DNA of 64,000 nt, from the NCBI RefSeq assembly GCF_036323735.1, contig NC_086020.1, positions 89,538,210 to 89,602,209 on the forward strand. Direction: 5' to 3'. The DNA is from Rattus norvegicus. Lineage: Eukaryota > Chordata > Mammalia > Rodentia > Muridae. The stretch's first letter is position 1; each line of letters opens with the position of its first letter. A program made the translations under genes and the position numbers. Under the pieces are notes generated by a model, which worked only from the letters and a program-made list of their open reading frames with translations, made no database searches and was not told the DNA's origin. Shown one piece after another: positions 10,956-23,254 of the stretch.

Positions 10956-13669
10956 GGTATAGAATAAACTGCTCTCCCCTATCTTTTGTTCATTAAATTT
11001 GGTAGTGCTAATTACCTAAGGAAGATATTCAGAGTCCCTTTAACCTAGAAAGACTTCTTAATAACTGGCAATGTAAATAAGTTCCCTCTGCAGGTATTGC
11101 TGTCCTAAAGCACATGGGTCTCTCATTCTAGTGTCTACATTTTCTGACTTCTTTCTGTATTAACCTGAATAATTTGGTCACATTCTTAAATAAGGTAGAT
11201 ATACTGCCCAGTTTTTTCTTTTCTAAATTTTATATAGCTTCCACATGATAGAGTCAATGATGAACTGCAAGTTAACTTGAACTTGATAGAACATTTGATT
11301 CAATCAATACATTCTCACTCCAAAAATCATTCACTGTCTCATACCACTCAAAGTAGCTCAATAGTTGTTTCTTTTGAGTTGCTTGTTCATAATTCGTGTA
11401 TTAAAATTCAAGAATGCATTGTCTGAAACACCCCCCTTTCTTTATGAAACAACTATTCTTACCCCTTATCACCAATTTGAATTTCATTTATATATGGTTG
11501 ACTCATGTACACATCTAGTCTAGACCCTTTTTCTTAACTACAAACTTGATACTAAACTCTCTACTTGACATCATTACTCAGATGTCTCAGAGATATCTCA
11601 ATTTTAACATGTGCCAGAACCGAACAATATGCATCCTCGACAGCCTCCTCCATCATCTCCAAAAATTTATTTTCTTATTAACATGACTCTATACCAGACT
11701 CTCTGGTATGTAGTCTGATCATTAAGTAGTTCCTTTTATCAACATATGGAGAGACACATCCTCTTCTAATGGAAAGAATGTGGTATTTTCCAAATCATGA
11801 TCCTCCTGCCTAAGCTTCCTGATTTCAGGAATTCTAAATGTATGTCATGGCCAGCTTTTTTTCTCCTTCTTGAAGTCAGGAATTCTGACTACATTGACTT
11901 CACTTTGATATGAGAAACTCTTTAATAGTCATAGGAAAAGGCTACGTGGAGAATAAAGCTCCCTTGACACAAATATGTGTACTTCCCTGGCTTATGTATC
12001 AAATGATATATGTATGCAGTAGCCATCTACTCATCACACAGAATAGAGTTTTCAACTAGAAATATTCAGACTATGGAATGTATCAATTTTTAAAAAAGGT
12101 TTTTGGTTATTGCTCATGTATGACAATAACAGGCTTGACTTCACTCTTTATCTTAGAATCTACATTCAATATGCCACTAGTTTTGTTGGCTCTGCTTACC
12201 AAGTATACATGCAGCACAGCCAACACTGGTCTACCTCAGTGGTGTCTGCTTGGTTTTGCATATTCCACCTGTGGTTCTCTGTAGAGTACCTCAACTTGCA
12301 GTTACTATGATGCTTCTGGATATATTTATGATCTATATCAAATCCTTACATCATTCCAAGATCACTATTTCATTCAGAAAAAAATTAAAGTATTTCCTAG
12401 GCATCCAGACCATCTGTTGGGTGTTGTATCTCCAGTATCACCCATTCCAGTCACACAAAAAGACCTAACCAGTTCACCATTGTTTTCAAGTTGCCCACCA
12501 ATGTCTTGCCAGAGTAATCCATTCAATACCGTCTTTCCCGAGTTATATTGTTCTATGACCTCTGCTATCTCCTAAATTTAACACACTTAAAGCCAATATC
12601 AAAGGTTTTGGCAAATTTATTACCTGTTGTCTATTGGTGACAAAAATAAGCAAATGAATCATAATTATTTAATTTTAAGCTTTGGCAAATTTGTTTTGTC
12701 CTTTCTTCCACTACATGGGCTGAGCAGATATCTCAAATATGAGGTGAAGGTGGTTTCTTACTGTGTCTGCCTTACAGACAAAAGATAAGAGATTATCTGT
12801 ATTTCCAGTCCGCAGATATTATTATGCAATCAAAATATCTGGAGTCAGACTTTTTTTCTCGTCTCCAGTGTTTTTGGCTATCTTTAATAATGACACATTT
12901 GAAGGAATTATTTACTCATTCATCTTTCCCTTGACTCAGTCTTTCTCTAAAATATGGCTGTACATCAACTTCTAAGTACTAATGTCTTTTGTGACAAGCC
13001 ATGTAATGAAGACAGGCTAATGGGATTTTCCAAATGCCCCCATTTTGGTTCTTTTTTCCCAGTCAATGTTATATTCCAGAGGTTTTGTTTAGGATGTTTA
13101 TCTCTGTCCAAAAGACCAAGTGGCTGCTTTTCTTGGGAGTGACTCCTTCCTGAAAGAACATCAACTGTCTATCCAGTAACTGTCTATCCACTTTTAACTC
13201 ACACATATACTTATTTTCTTACGTGATCCTTTTTGAATTACATGTAAAGATACATGCACTAACTTAGTTCATATTTTCAATGTTGTTCAAATGTATATTT
13301 TCTCAAACCAGTAAACATGAGATTTTTTTCTAATACAGGGAGGTAATGATTGTGGAATGATAAAAGATGGTCTTCAACAATCCAGCAGAAACATTACAAT
13401 TCCACATATGTCTCTGTAATTGTCTCATCATCTTAGTTATGTCTTTGCCCTGGTTTCGTCAATTGTCCTAGTAACATAGTTTAGGAAAACATCAACATTG
13501 TGCCAAGCACCCCTAGCTAGAGAGCTGTCTCACTCCCGATTATTTACACTTTGTAATTTATTTGCACAAATAGAAATTTATTTGCATTCTTTACAATTTC
13601 AGTGAGTGGTTGGTGCATCATTCTGAAAAAACCCCTCCCCTCACGTGTGTGAGTGTATGTGTGTGTGTG
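10956..13669. other. Intronic sequence, one B1 relic
   Basis: Nothing recognised except 11790-11858. Short open frames only. Confidence 0.5.
11790..11858 (-). mobile_element. B1-like SINE fragment
   Basis: ATCCTCCTGCCTAAGCTTCC and GGAATTCTAAATGTATGTCAT then GGCCAGC follow the inverted B1 left half. A short relic. Confidence 0.5.
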
Positions 13670-13885
13670 ATTTTTTTTTCTGTTTGTTGCTTATTTGAAT
13701 GTTTGCTTTGTTATAGTATACTTTGTTTGTTTCTTTATTTGCCTGTATTTATTCTAAAGAGAGGTATAGTGGGCATGGTGTTGTGTTGGACAGGTAGGAA
13801 TGATGTGGGGCAAAAAGAGGGAGGGGCAATGTGGATCAGAATATATAGTATGACAAGATTTTTCTCAATAAAAATTAAAATGTAT
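13670..13885 (+). mobile_element. Old L1 3' end
   Basis: GT-rich tract, then AGAGAGG...GGGCATGGTG... and the characteristic terminal TGGATCAGAATATATAGTAT, ending TCTCAATAAAAATTAAAATG. Highly truncated, with no clear TSD. Confidence 0.6.
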
Positions 13886-14689
13886 TTACGTTGTATCTAC
13901 TAACTCTTAACTATTCTTTGTGCTGTGTTAATAGGTTCTCCTTGTCCAAATGAACCTAGAACTATTCTCTGAGTACCACGGCTATAACTTGGCTTAATGG
14001 AGTTGTTATTTGTAAATCTCATACATTGTATCCTTTCAAAGCAGTAGGAAAACAATGGGATCACAGGTGTAGGACAGAGAGGGTCAGATGGAGTCAGGTA
14101 GAAACACTGTTTCATTGTTTGCTTGCTAACTCAAGTCAGAGGTCATCGCCATGAACCCATGCTTATGTCATTGCACTACTTTACATTTTTCATTTCTGAG
14201 GATGAGATCACTTCAGCTGTTCTCTCCATACACTCTGCTCCTTTACCCCTTTTCACACACTGAGACCCTTGTCCTATCTTTCTACTAACTGACTGACACA
14301 GCACTTCAGGCAGTTAGCTCTGACAATGACTTTATCTCTACATGGGCTGCTGGCCAGCACTGAACTGTGAGACTAAAGTTAATGAAGTTGCCCTTTCAGA
14401 AAATTAACTTTTTCCAATAACCATGGGGACTGGTAAAGATGTGAGGTTGCATGGAGCATTAAAAAAATCGTCACTATTTTCTGCCTGAGTGCTTGTGCAT
14501 AATGCATATCATTTGCAAGGGATACAATCTGTTCTTTAGCGTATTTCTTTTGTTGCAAAAACACTTCCAAGGAAACTTAAGTCTTAGGCAGTAAAATTAG
14601 AGGAAAACACAATCTAAAGCCAATCACAGTTAATATTTTGCTTTATTGTTCTTTATGCATTAAGTAAGAATGGTGTTTTCTTTGAGAAA
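13886..14689. other. Intronic sequence, nothing recognised
   Basis: No repeat landmark or splice-bounded ORF seen. Confidence 0.5.
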
Positions 14690-15190
14690 TGGTCCCCGAT
14701 AGACTCATATTTTTGAAAATTTGGCCTTCCGTTCATGGTGGTTTTATAGGACCTTGTAGCTTTTGCTGAAAGAAAATGATCACTGGGTAGTCTTTGAGGT
14801 TTATAGTTTCTCCTACTTACTCTTTACATTTTCAGTTTCCTTTGTGTGGTTGATGTGTAATATTGTGTTTACATGTTTTCAGAGGATTAAAGAGATGGCT
14901 TTGAATCTTAAAGATGTGGGGCTTTTGACTTTTGATTAGTGATGAGCCTGTTAAAGATTATGGAGCTTTTGAGTTTACCACGTATTTAGTTGTGATATGA
15001 ACAGGAGCCTATGTAAGTCAGGGGCCGATTGTCGTGGTTTCATTAAGAAATTACCTATAGGCTCATGTACTTGAATACTTGGTCTTAAATACATGTGTGG
15101 TTTGGGTAGGTTATGAAACCTTCAGGAAATACAGCCTTCGTAGAGGAAGAATGTCATTTGGGCAGCTTTGAGAGTTTATAGTCTTGCCCC
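14690..15190 (+). mobile_element. Rodent interspersed repeat, two partial copies
   Basis: ATAGACTCATATTTTTGAAAA (14699) and ATAGGCTCATGTACTTGAATA (15056) begin related stretches that each reach a TTTGAG-GTTTATAG-type motif. Between them lies AAAGATTATGGAGCTTTTGAG. The layout resembles the family at 31675 and 34664. Family name not assigned. Confidence 0.5.
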
Positions 15191-16270
15191 AAAGTATATA
15201 CTCTACACATTCTGTGTGGGATTTAAATGTGATTTCTGAGCTTTCTTGCCATTGTGGACATTGCTGTAGTCCAAATCAAATTATGCTTATAGTTGCTTTT
15301 CATCATGGTATTTCAATGTATTTTATTTTAGCAATGAATATTTTGATTTTGATGATAATTTTATATTGTTTGCCTCTTGTTTCTATAATCAAATGCCAAA
15401 ACCTTTTCTATGTCAATATCTTTTGAGTGATTAGCATAATCAGCATATTATTATTATTATATTATATTTTGGTTGGATCATATTGTCTTATGATTATAGA
15501 AAAATCTGCCAAGTACATCTTTGAAACAATTTAGTATTTTTACATTATAAAAATTTTAGGTCATCTCTTAAAATGTGCTTCAATATATACAATGTTTTAT
15601 AGAATATGTATTTGGGGCATTGTCTAGAGTTTGAAAGTGAATACAAATAAATCCCACAGTGAGGCATGGAAGCCTGGTTTGAAGATAAGCAACAGAGTCC
15701 CAGAACATTGGAAATGAGGGTAAACTGAACAATGTGCTTTCAGTTCTTCACTTAATGATGAGAACTGACTTAAAGAAGCTTGAATTGCCTATAAACTCCT
15801 AGTTTTTGAATGAGATCAGCTTTACGGGTGCAGGTTGCTGACTTTCAGTCCAGTGTGCATTCTAACAACCAGTAGTTCTGTCATAGAGTGTTTCCCTGCC
15901 AGAAGGAGGAATGGAAATGTTTAAAACACAAACCCTTTGGTGTCTCAATGTAATGGGTTTAATGGACCATGATTCTCACATATTGTGAACATGAGCAAAA
16001 TAGGTGTCTACTTAGAACTGGAACTTTTCTGAATATTCTGAAATATAAAAGTGTCAGTGAAATGGATTACAATCACATTTAATTCCACTGGAAAGAATGG
16101 TTTGAAAGGTTAGTAGTTCCTCTTTCAAGGGCATGATGTGTGCCAAGCATAGATTATGGATAATCTAATAAGACCATGATTCCTCTCTATCCTTTTTTGT
16201 CAAACATAGGAAAGGTAGCACAGTCAGGCGTATTTCTTACAGATAAAGTCAAACAGAATAACTTCCTTTT
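15191..16270. other. Intronic sequence, nothing recognised
   Basis: AT-rich with a short (ATT)n at about 15450. The 15620-15960 part may be an old repeat but has no clear landmark. Confidence 0.45.
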
Positions 16271-16283
16271 AAAATGAGCCAGA

Positions 16284-17333
16284 CACTACCCGAGGACCCA
16301 GCTATACCTCTCTTGGGCATATACTCAAAAGATGCTCAATATACAACAAAGACACATGCTCCACTATGTTCATAGCAGCCTTATTTATAATAGCCAGAAG
16401 CTGGAAAGAACCCAGATGCCCTTCAACAGAGGAATGGATTAAGAAAATGTGGTACATCTACACAATGGAGTACTACTCAGCTATCAAAAACAATGACTTC
16501 ACGAAATTCATAGGCAAATGAATGGAACTAGAAAATATCATCCTGAGTAAGGTTACTCAATCACAGAAAAACACACTTGGTATCCACTCATTGATAAGTG
16601 GATATTAGCCAAAAAGCTCAAATTATCCAAGAGGCAATCTACAGACCACAGGAAGCTCAAGAAGGATGACCAAAATGCAGTTGTTCCCACTCCTTCTTAA
16701 AAAGGGAAAAAATATTCATAGGAGGGGATATGGATGCAAAGTTTAGAGCAGCAACTCAAGGAATGGCCATTCAGAGCCTGACACACATGTGGCCCATATA
16801 TATACAGTCACCAAAACTAGATAAGATTGATGAAGCTAAAAAATGCATGTGGAAAAGGACCGGCTATAGATCTCTCCTGAGAATCAAATCCAGAGCATGT
16901 CCAATACAGAGGTCCATGCTAGCACTAAACCACTGAACTGAGCATAGGACCCCCTTGGGGGGAATTAGAGGAAGTATTGAAAGAGATGAAGGAGCTTGCA
17001 ACCCATAAAAACAACAATGTCAACCAACCAGAGATTCCAGGGACTAAATCATTACTAAAAGACTATACATGGACTGACCCAGGGCTCCAACTGCATATGT
17101 AGCAGAGAATAGCCTTTTTGGGACACCAGTGGAAGGAAAAGCCCTTGGTCTTGCCAAGGTTGGACCCCTAGTGCAGGGGAATATGGAGAAGGACAATAAG
17201 GGGAATGTATAGGCGGAATACCCGTATGGGGGAGGGAGGGGAGGAAATGGGGAATTATGGACAGGAAACTGGGAAGGGGAATAACCTTTGAAATGTAAGT
17301 AAAGAAGTATACAATAAAAATTTAAAATAAAAT
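16284..17333 (+). mobile_element. 5'-truncated L1 (end of ORF2 plus 3' UTR)
   Basis: Starts inside the last part of ORF2 (EDPAIPLLGIYSK-like reading, interrupted by stops such as GK*MELEN), runs through the 3' UTR and ends in an A-rich tail with AATAAA. A perfect 13-bp TSD, AAAATGAGCCAGA, flanks it at 16271-16283 and 17334-17346. Antisense to Ralyl. Confidence 0.95.
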
Positions 17334-17346
17334 AAAATGAGCCAGA

Positions 17347-18019
17347 TGAAGTATGAAACTTTCAGAAGAAAAAAATTAGACTACTCCTAATCAATATATT
17401 TTAAATCAATTTAAACTAAGATAGTGTTAACTTACATTTTCTTGGACTAGAACTATAATTGTTAACTTTAGAAAACTTTATGATATATCATTTTATTACC
17501 TCATAATTTGTAACAATAATTTTCAAAGTTTAATTGACCAGTACAAAATATAAAGAAATATAAATATTAGAATAATCTAATTTTATATGTCAACAGCCAC
17601 CTAGGATAGGCTAAGGTTAACAGGTAGTCTTCCTGGAATTGCCCCACCATTTTTGCATGATCATCAATGGGTGAACTATATGAGGTATGACCCCAAAGAG
17701 ACTTCATCTCAGGATTACTTTATATAGCCGATATGTCTTTCTTGTCATTATTCAATTAATATGATACCTTAGGAATAAACTACCCTATTGAACACATTTC
17801 CTGCAGTTTAACATAAAGATGAACTTTCATGAATTAATGCTGTTTAAATGAATTAAATTTTTTGGAAAATTAATGATAAGTTAATGATTTGATTCAAATA
17901 ATTTTAGGAAGAATTTTTTTAAGGGATGTTCTTAGTTGTTCTGCCAGAAAGATGCAAAAAGGTAAAATAAAGAATAGATTGTGCCCACTCTTCATAATAG
18001 TAAGTAAAGGCTACACAAT
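17347..18019. other. Intronic gap between two L1 tails
   Basis: Unique AT-rich sequence. 17585-17700 (TATGTCAACAGCCACCTAGG onward) may be a relic of the 21793 family. Confidence 0.45.
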
Positions 18020-18029
18020 AAGAAATACA

Positions 18030-18910
18030 TCTACACAATGGAATATTACTCAGCTATCAAAAACAATGACTTTATGAAATTCGTAGGCAAATGGTTGGAA
18101 CTGGAAAATATAATCCTGAGTGAGGTAACCCAATCACAGAAAAACACACATGGTATGCACTCATTGATAAGTGGTTATTAGCCCAATAGCTTGAATTACC
18201 CTAGATGCCTAGAACACATGAAACTCAAGACGGATGATCAAAATGTGAATGCTTCACTCCTTCTTTAAAAGGGGAACAAGAATACCCTTGGCAGGGAATA
18301 GAGAGGCAAAGATTAAAACAGAGACAGAAGGAACACCCATTCAGAGCCTGCCCCACATGTGGCCCATACATATACAGTCACCCAATTAGACAAGATGGAT
18401 GATGCAAAGAAGTGCAGGCAGACAGGAGCCGGATGTAGATCTCTCCTGAGAGACACAGCCAGAATACAGCAAATACAGAGGCGAATGCCAGCAGCAAACC
18501 ACTGAACTGAGAACGGGACCCCCGTTGAAGGAATCAGAGAAAGAACTGGAAAGCTTGAAGGGGAAGGGGCTCGAGACCCCATATGAACAACAATGCCAAG
18601 CAACCAGAGCTTCCAGGGACTAAGCCACTACCTAAAGACTATACATGGACTGACCCTGGACTCTGACCTCATAGGTAGCATTGAATATCCTAGTAAGATT
18701 ACCAGTGGAAGGGGAAGCCCTGGGTCCTGCTAAGACTGAACCCCCAGTGAACGTGATTATTGGGGGGAGGGCGGCAATGGGGGGAGGATGGGGAGGGGAA
18801 CACCCATAAGGAAGGGGAGAGGGAGGGGTTAGGGGGATGTTGGCCCATAAACAGGGAAAGGGAATAACAATCGAAATGTAAATAAGAAATACTCAAGTTA
18901 ATAAAAAAAA
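18030..18910 (+). mobile_element. 5'-truncated L1 (tail of ORF2 plus 3' UTR)
   Basis: Begins at the ORF2 codons for the STMEYYSAIKN-like end and continues through the 3' UTR, including a GGGGGGAGGG polypurine block near 18764-18800, to a poly(A) tail at 18901-18910. A 10-bp TSD, AAGAAATACA, lies at 18020-18029 and 18911-18920. Antisense to Ralyl. Confidence 0.93.
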
Positions 18911-19236
18911 AAGAAATACAATGAGCTTTCATAATTTTACTAAAAGGAGAAATAGGCTTGGGACAAATTTGTGTTCAATGAAAAGAAATCAATTCCAAGA
19001 ATGATGTCACAGGTGTCCACTATGATAAGACAAGGCCATGAGAAACTGTTGCTTTGAACTTATAATGAGCATAAAGAATGAAACACTGCTTTGAAATATC
19101 AACATCCTTTTGTAACTCTTATTTTGTGTAACATTTTATCTTTGAAGTAATTTTTAAAACGTTGTTTATAAAAAAAAGGCCAGAGAAAAGAAATAAAGAT
19201 GGTGTGATGCTTTGGCTTGAGATCTCTGTACCACTT

Positions 19237-19314
19237 ATCCATCCATCCATTCATCCATCCATCCATCCATCCATCCATCATCCATCCATCCATCATCCAT
19301 CCATCCATTCATCC
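19237..19314 (+). repeat. (ATCC)n microsatellite
   Basis: About 78 bp of ATCC units with a few ATC breaks. Confidence 0.97.
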
Positions 19315-19349
19315 AAATGTGGTGATGTATCTATTTTCTACTTCATCCA

Positions 19350-19352
<3 letters not shown>

Positions 19353-19399
<47 letters not shown>
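19353..19399 (+). repeat. (TG)n microsatellite
   Basis: Uninterrupted TG run of about 23 units, 40 bp after the ATCC tract. Confidence 0.97.
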
Positions 19400-19401
<2 letters not shown>

Positions 19402-20354
19402 CTCTTTACTCTCTTGATCATAGGGAGTTAGCTAGCCAGGTCTGCAAAGGGCCCCTAGTAACACTAGTAACAAATCCTTTACTAAATTCCCCACTGCTTT
19501 ATAACATAAGTTAATTGTCAGAGAATTATATAGTAACTTCATAAAATAAATATTAGTTAAGTTTTACAGTGTTTAATGAAGCCCAGAACAATTAGAGAAT
19601 TAAAAGGTCAGAAATATCATGCATCTGATGCTGTGTCCTACTTCAACTTTTTGCAGTCAGGCAGCCCCCTGGCATTTATAAAAAACAATTTGCATGGTTC
19701 ATAAAAAGGTATTCACATTGTGAAGATGAGACATGATGACAGCAGAGAAAGATCACATGGTTGACATGATTCATCTACATTTTATATAATTTTATATAGT
19801 CTTTATATATGCACATGCATATTTTTCTACTTTCAATATGTAAAATGGGCTTAAATGTTGTTTTACATATTCACATTTTTCTTCTTTTATTATGCTAATA
19901 GATGTTAAACTACTTAAAGAGCAGGGGATATGCAAGGATGGTTTCACAGGTAAAGTCCTGATTTACAAAGCAATCATGAACAAAAACTTTTAACTGCTGA
20001 TGAAGATGTTCCATATAAACTTGCTACCAGTATTACACAAGCCTGTCTTCCAGTCACACTCTCACTTGGCATCTGCTTTAAAAATGAATAAGAACCTCCC
20101 AGGCATTTAAATTTGAAAGATTGTTTGAAATTATGGTTTGGGATTTTGAAATGGAGGCAGAAAATCTGGGTCACAATTCCTATTCTAGGATGTCCTAACT
20201 TACTCTCCGATCTGACCCTGTTTTCTCCTACTAATGGGATGAATACAATTTAAAAATGGCAGGCTTCTTCCTAATGCAGACATGCAATTTCCTGATTCTC
20301 CTCTTTTCCTTTGGTAAACACTTTATCACCCTAAAATACTTTTTACTGTAAGGA

Positions 20355-20356
<2 letters not shown>
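19400..20356. other. Intronic sequence, nothing recognised
   Basis: AT-rich. No repeat landmark. Confidence 0.5.

Positions 20357-20405
<49 letters not shown>
20357..20405 (+). repeat. (TG)n microsatellite
   Basis: About 22 TG units, one TA interruption near the end. Confidence 0.97.
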
Positions 20406-20406
<1 letters not shown>

Positions 20407-20514
20407 CTAGCGTTTTTATCTCTTAGTTTTTATGATTCTGAATGTTCCCATGGTGTTACAAACATTCTTATTGAAATTTCAATATCAAGAATGATAGGAC
20501 TCCTGCTTTGTATG

Positions 20515-20584
20515 ATATATATATATATATATATATATATATCATATATATATGATATATGTGTGTGTGTGTGTGTGTGTGTGT
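20515..20584 (+). repeat. Compound (AT)n(GT)n microsatellite
   Basis: ATGATATATATA...TATCATATATATATGATATATG followed by (GT)n. The AT part is self-complementary. Confidence 0.95.
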
Positions 20585-20644
20585 TGGTGCTATGTATGTG
20601 TATTGATGTACATGGGTTGTAGTTTAAACATAAAATGACTTCTA

Positions 20645-20960
20645 AATGCCCACATTAAGGGCATGGTTCCCAATACAACAATGTTTAGATCTGTGCTTTC
20701 AGGGAAGAAAACAGTTTCTGAGAGTTGTGATTTCACCAATGATTTACTGATTCTTATTTAAACTGTTGTCCCTATTGGGAGGTGATAGAAATGGAGAAAT
20801 GAGGCCTGGTTGGTGAAGGCAACATGCCAAGTGTGTGTCTTTGAATACTATATATTATCTCTGGCCTTTTAATCTTGCTCAATCTTATTCCTGCTTTTCC
20901 CGATCATAGTGGCCCTGCTCCACCATGCCCTCTCCATCAGGATGCTATGCCTCTCCTTAA
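20645..20960 (+). mobile_element. LTR-like (MaLR-type?) relic
   Basis: GGCATGGTTCCCAATACAAC, CCCTATTGGGAGGTGATAG, ATGAGGCCTGGTTGG, CATAGTGGCCCTGCTCCACC parallel the element at 23255-23660. MaLR solitary LTRs have a similar layout, but neither end could be fixed. Confidence 0.4.
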
Positions 20961-21249
20961 ACCTGGAAACAATATAATCAATTTTCATGAACTTTTGAAA
21001 CTTTGTCCCAAATCTAACATTTCTCCTTTTAACTTGTATCATTTATGTCTTCCCAGTGATACAACCCTGATTGAAAGAAAATCTACAAAAACAAGATGCT
21101 GTCCTGATTACCTGACCATGAAGAACAGAGCAATTTGCATGTGTTGTGGGAAGTGTTTGGGACCCTTTGGAGTTGTGAAGTAGAGAAACCTTGGAAACAC
21201 AGTTTTATCAGGAGATCTTGAAGGAAAGAATGCTGACAGGAATGTAAAG

Positions 21250-22322
21250 AATGTCTGGGTTACTGAACATGAATACAAACTTTCCTAGGAGGCTCTGTAT
21301 GAACAAAGAATCCTGGATCTCTCTTCTCAAAACAATGTCATTTAAAAGAGTTCATCCTTTGAATTCCTGGGCTTACAATAGGAAGGACCTGGCCAATTTC
21401 TGAGATATTGTAGTATTTCATGTTTTGGCAAAGAATCGGTCTCCATTTTGCTCTTGCTTAAGACACTGTGAGGAACTATAAATTAGTAAACAGTAACAGA
21501 CTACATGATTTGATGGAGAAGCTTTTACACTCATGCCTGTGGTTAAATACTCTGAGTGTATTTAACCAGATTTACTGTGATAACTATGAGTGAAGAACAA
21601 AATATAGGGATCTGAAAACTTGAAACTCTGTTAGAAAATTTGTGTGAATAGTGTTGGGATCAATGAATGTTTGGTTTCTAAAAGAGATTAGCACTACCAA
21701 AAAGAATCCAAGTACTTTGCACATGTGACAAAATAGGCCAGTACAATATCTCGGAAATTGGCTAGATCTTTCCTATTATAAGTCTAGGCATGTCTTAGTC
21801 AGGGTTTCTATTCCTGTACAAACATCATGACCAAGAAGCTAGTTGGGGAGGAAAAGGTTTATTCAGCTTACTACCATGCTGTTCATCACCAAAGGAAGTC
21901 AGGACTGGAACTCAAGCAGGTCAGGAAGCAGGAACTGATGCAAAAGCCATGGGTGAATGTTTCTTACTGACTTGCTTCCCCTGGCTTGCTCAGCTTGCTT
22001 TCTTATAGATTTCAAGACCACCAGCCTAGGAACAGCACCACCCACAATGGGCTGTGTTCTCCCCAGCCCCAACCCCCTTGATCACTAATTGAGAAAATGA
22101 CTTGCAGCTGGATCTTATGAAGGCATTTCCACAACTGAGGCTTCTTTTCTGTGATAACTCCAGCTTGTGTCAAGTTGACACACAAAACTAGCCAGTACAA
22201 GTCATAAAAAGGATGAACTCTTTTTAAATGTCTTTGTTTTGAGAATAGAAATAATTCAGGATTCTTTATTCTCAGGGAAACTCCTAGGAAAGTTTGTTTC
22301 TGTGTTCAGTAACCCAGACATT
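21250..22322. repeat. Inverted repeat: arms 21250-21412 and 21742-22322, right arm split
   Basis: The left arm reads AATGTCTGGGTTACTGAAC (21250), AACTTTCCTAGGAG, AAAGAATCCTG, AAAGAGTTCATCC, AATAGGAAG, CCAATTTCTGAGATATTGTA (to 21412). The reverse complement of the right arm gives the same series from 22322 down to 22201, then after skipping 22199-21793 continues from 21792 to 21742. Arms are about 160-170 bp and roughly 80% alike by eye; the spacer is 330 bp. Confidence 0.85.
21793..22199 (+). mobile_element. Rodent interspersed repeat inserted in an inverted-repeat arm
   Basis: A ~400-bp unit from TCTTAGTCAGGGTTTCTATTC to TGTCAAGTTGACACAC...CTAGCCAGTACA. A diverged second copy is at 53738. 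Sequence on either side rejoins when it is removed (see the 21250/22322 inverted repeat), so both edges are well supported. It has no coding capacity. The family name is uncertain. Confidence 0.8.
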
Positions 22323-22845
22323 TAGAGATCACCTAAGGTATGAACCAAAGGTTCCTGCCATTTTCCTGTGCTGTGTTGACCACTATCATCAACCACATGA
22401 AACTGAATTTTCAGACATGCATAATACAAGAGCTATGGGATCAGGAAAGCATATACCCATGTTTGAGAGGAAAACCTTGGAAGTCAAATAATATGTAAAA
22501 AGGTTAGAGTCAGTGTGTGAAGCCCTTTAAAGGACAATACACGAAGCCTGAGAGAGAATAATGGCTACAATAGAGACCCCTGAAAGATGAAGGTTCCAGG
22601 AACACGTAAAATTTAATGAAATAGTTGCAGATAGTGAACATAACCAGTCCCAAAAGAGACCATGTAGCTTGCAGTCAACAAGAGACAGAATTTCCATTCC
22701 CTTTATAGTCTATATCAAGCACCATGTGCCTGGGATCCTAGAAATAGAGCTACAGGATTTAATTTGTCCTGAGTAGTTCAAAAGCTATTTTGAGCTGAAT
22801 TCTTTTTATTTGCCTATTTATGTATTTATTTTATGTAAAAAAAAT

Positions 22846-22968
22846 GCATCATACTGTAGCCTAGGTTGGCTTAGAATTCATTGGGCAACTCTGATTGGCA
22901 TTGAACTTGTGACTTAGTCCTTCATCTTCCCAAGCAGTTAGGCTTCAGGTAAACCACCATGCTCTTAC
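22846..22968 (-). mobile_element. Old B1 (PB1-like) SINE
   Basis: Inverted B1 with CTGTAGCCTAGGTTGGCTTAG, CATTGAACTTGTGAC, TTCATCTTCCCAAGCAG and AAACCACCATGCTC. It ends just before the AT-rich palindrome at 22973. Confidence 0.7.
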
Positions 22969-22972
22969 TCTA

Positions 22973-23031
22973 AGTCTTCTGATATATAGATTATTATATA
23001 TAATATATAATATTTTATATATCAGAAGACT
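22973..23031. repeat. AT-rich palindrome with 16-bp perfect arms
   Basis: AGTCTTCTGATATATA (22973-22988) and its exact reverse complement (23016-23031) flank a 27-nt AT-only loop. AGATTATTAT in the loop region can also pair with ATAATAATCT at about 23042. The structure is prone to hairpin or cruciform formation. Confidence 0.9.
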
Positions 23032-23254
23032 CAGGTTACATAATAATCTGATTATGCATGCATTATATATACTATAAGTGTATATATGTACGTATATATT
23101 ATTCAGCTATAATTCTGTCATGAGTCCCACATAAAATTTGAGAAATGCCAAAGTTTTGAGAGTTGTGACATTTGGAGATGATCTAAATAATTTTGCAATA
23201 TAAGGTATACCTAGCCCTCTGGGAAATAGGACCAGAATGTTAAAGAGTCAGTAT

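Noticed and set aside
19099..19417. IHPS- and CV-repeat ORFs
   Set aside because: Products of the (ATCC)n and (TG)n microsatellites. The same holds for 20362, 25684-26006, 37686-38024 and 50697.
20875..21183. 102-codon ORF with several Cys residues
   Set aside because: Begins at TTG, overlaps an LTR-like repeat relic, and has no splice context or recognised domain.
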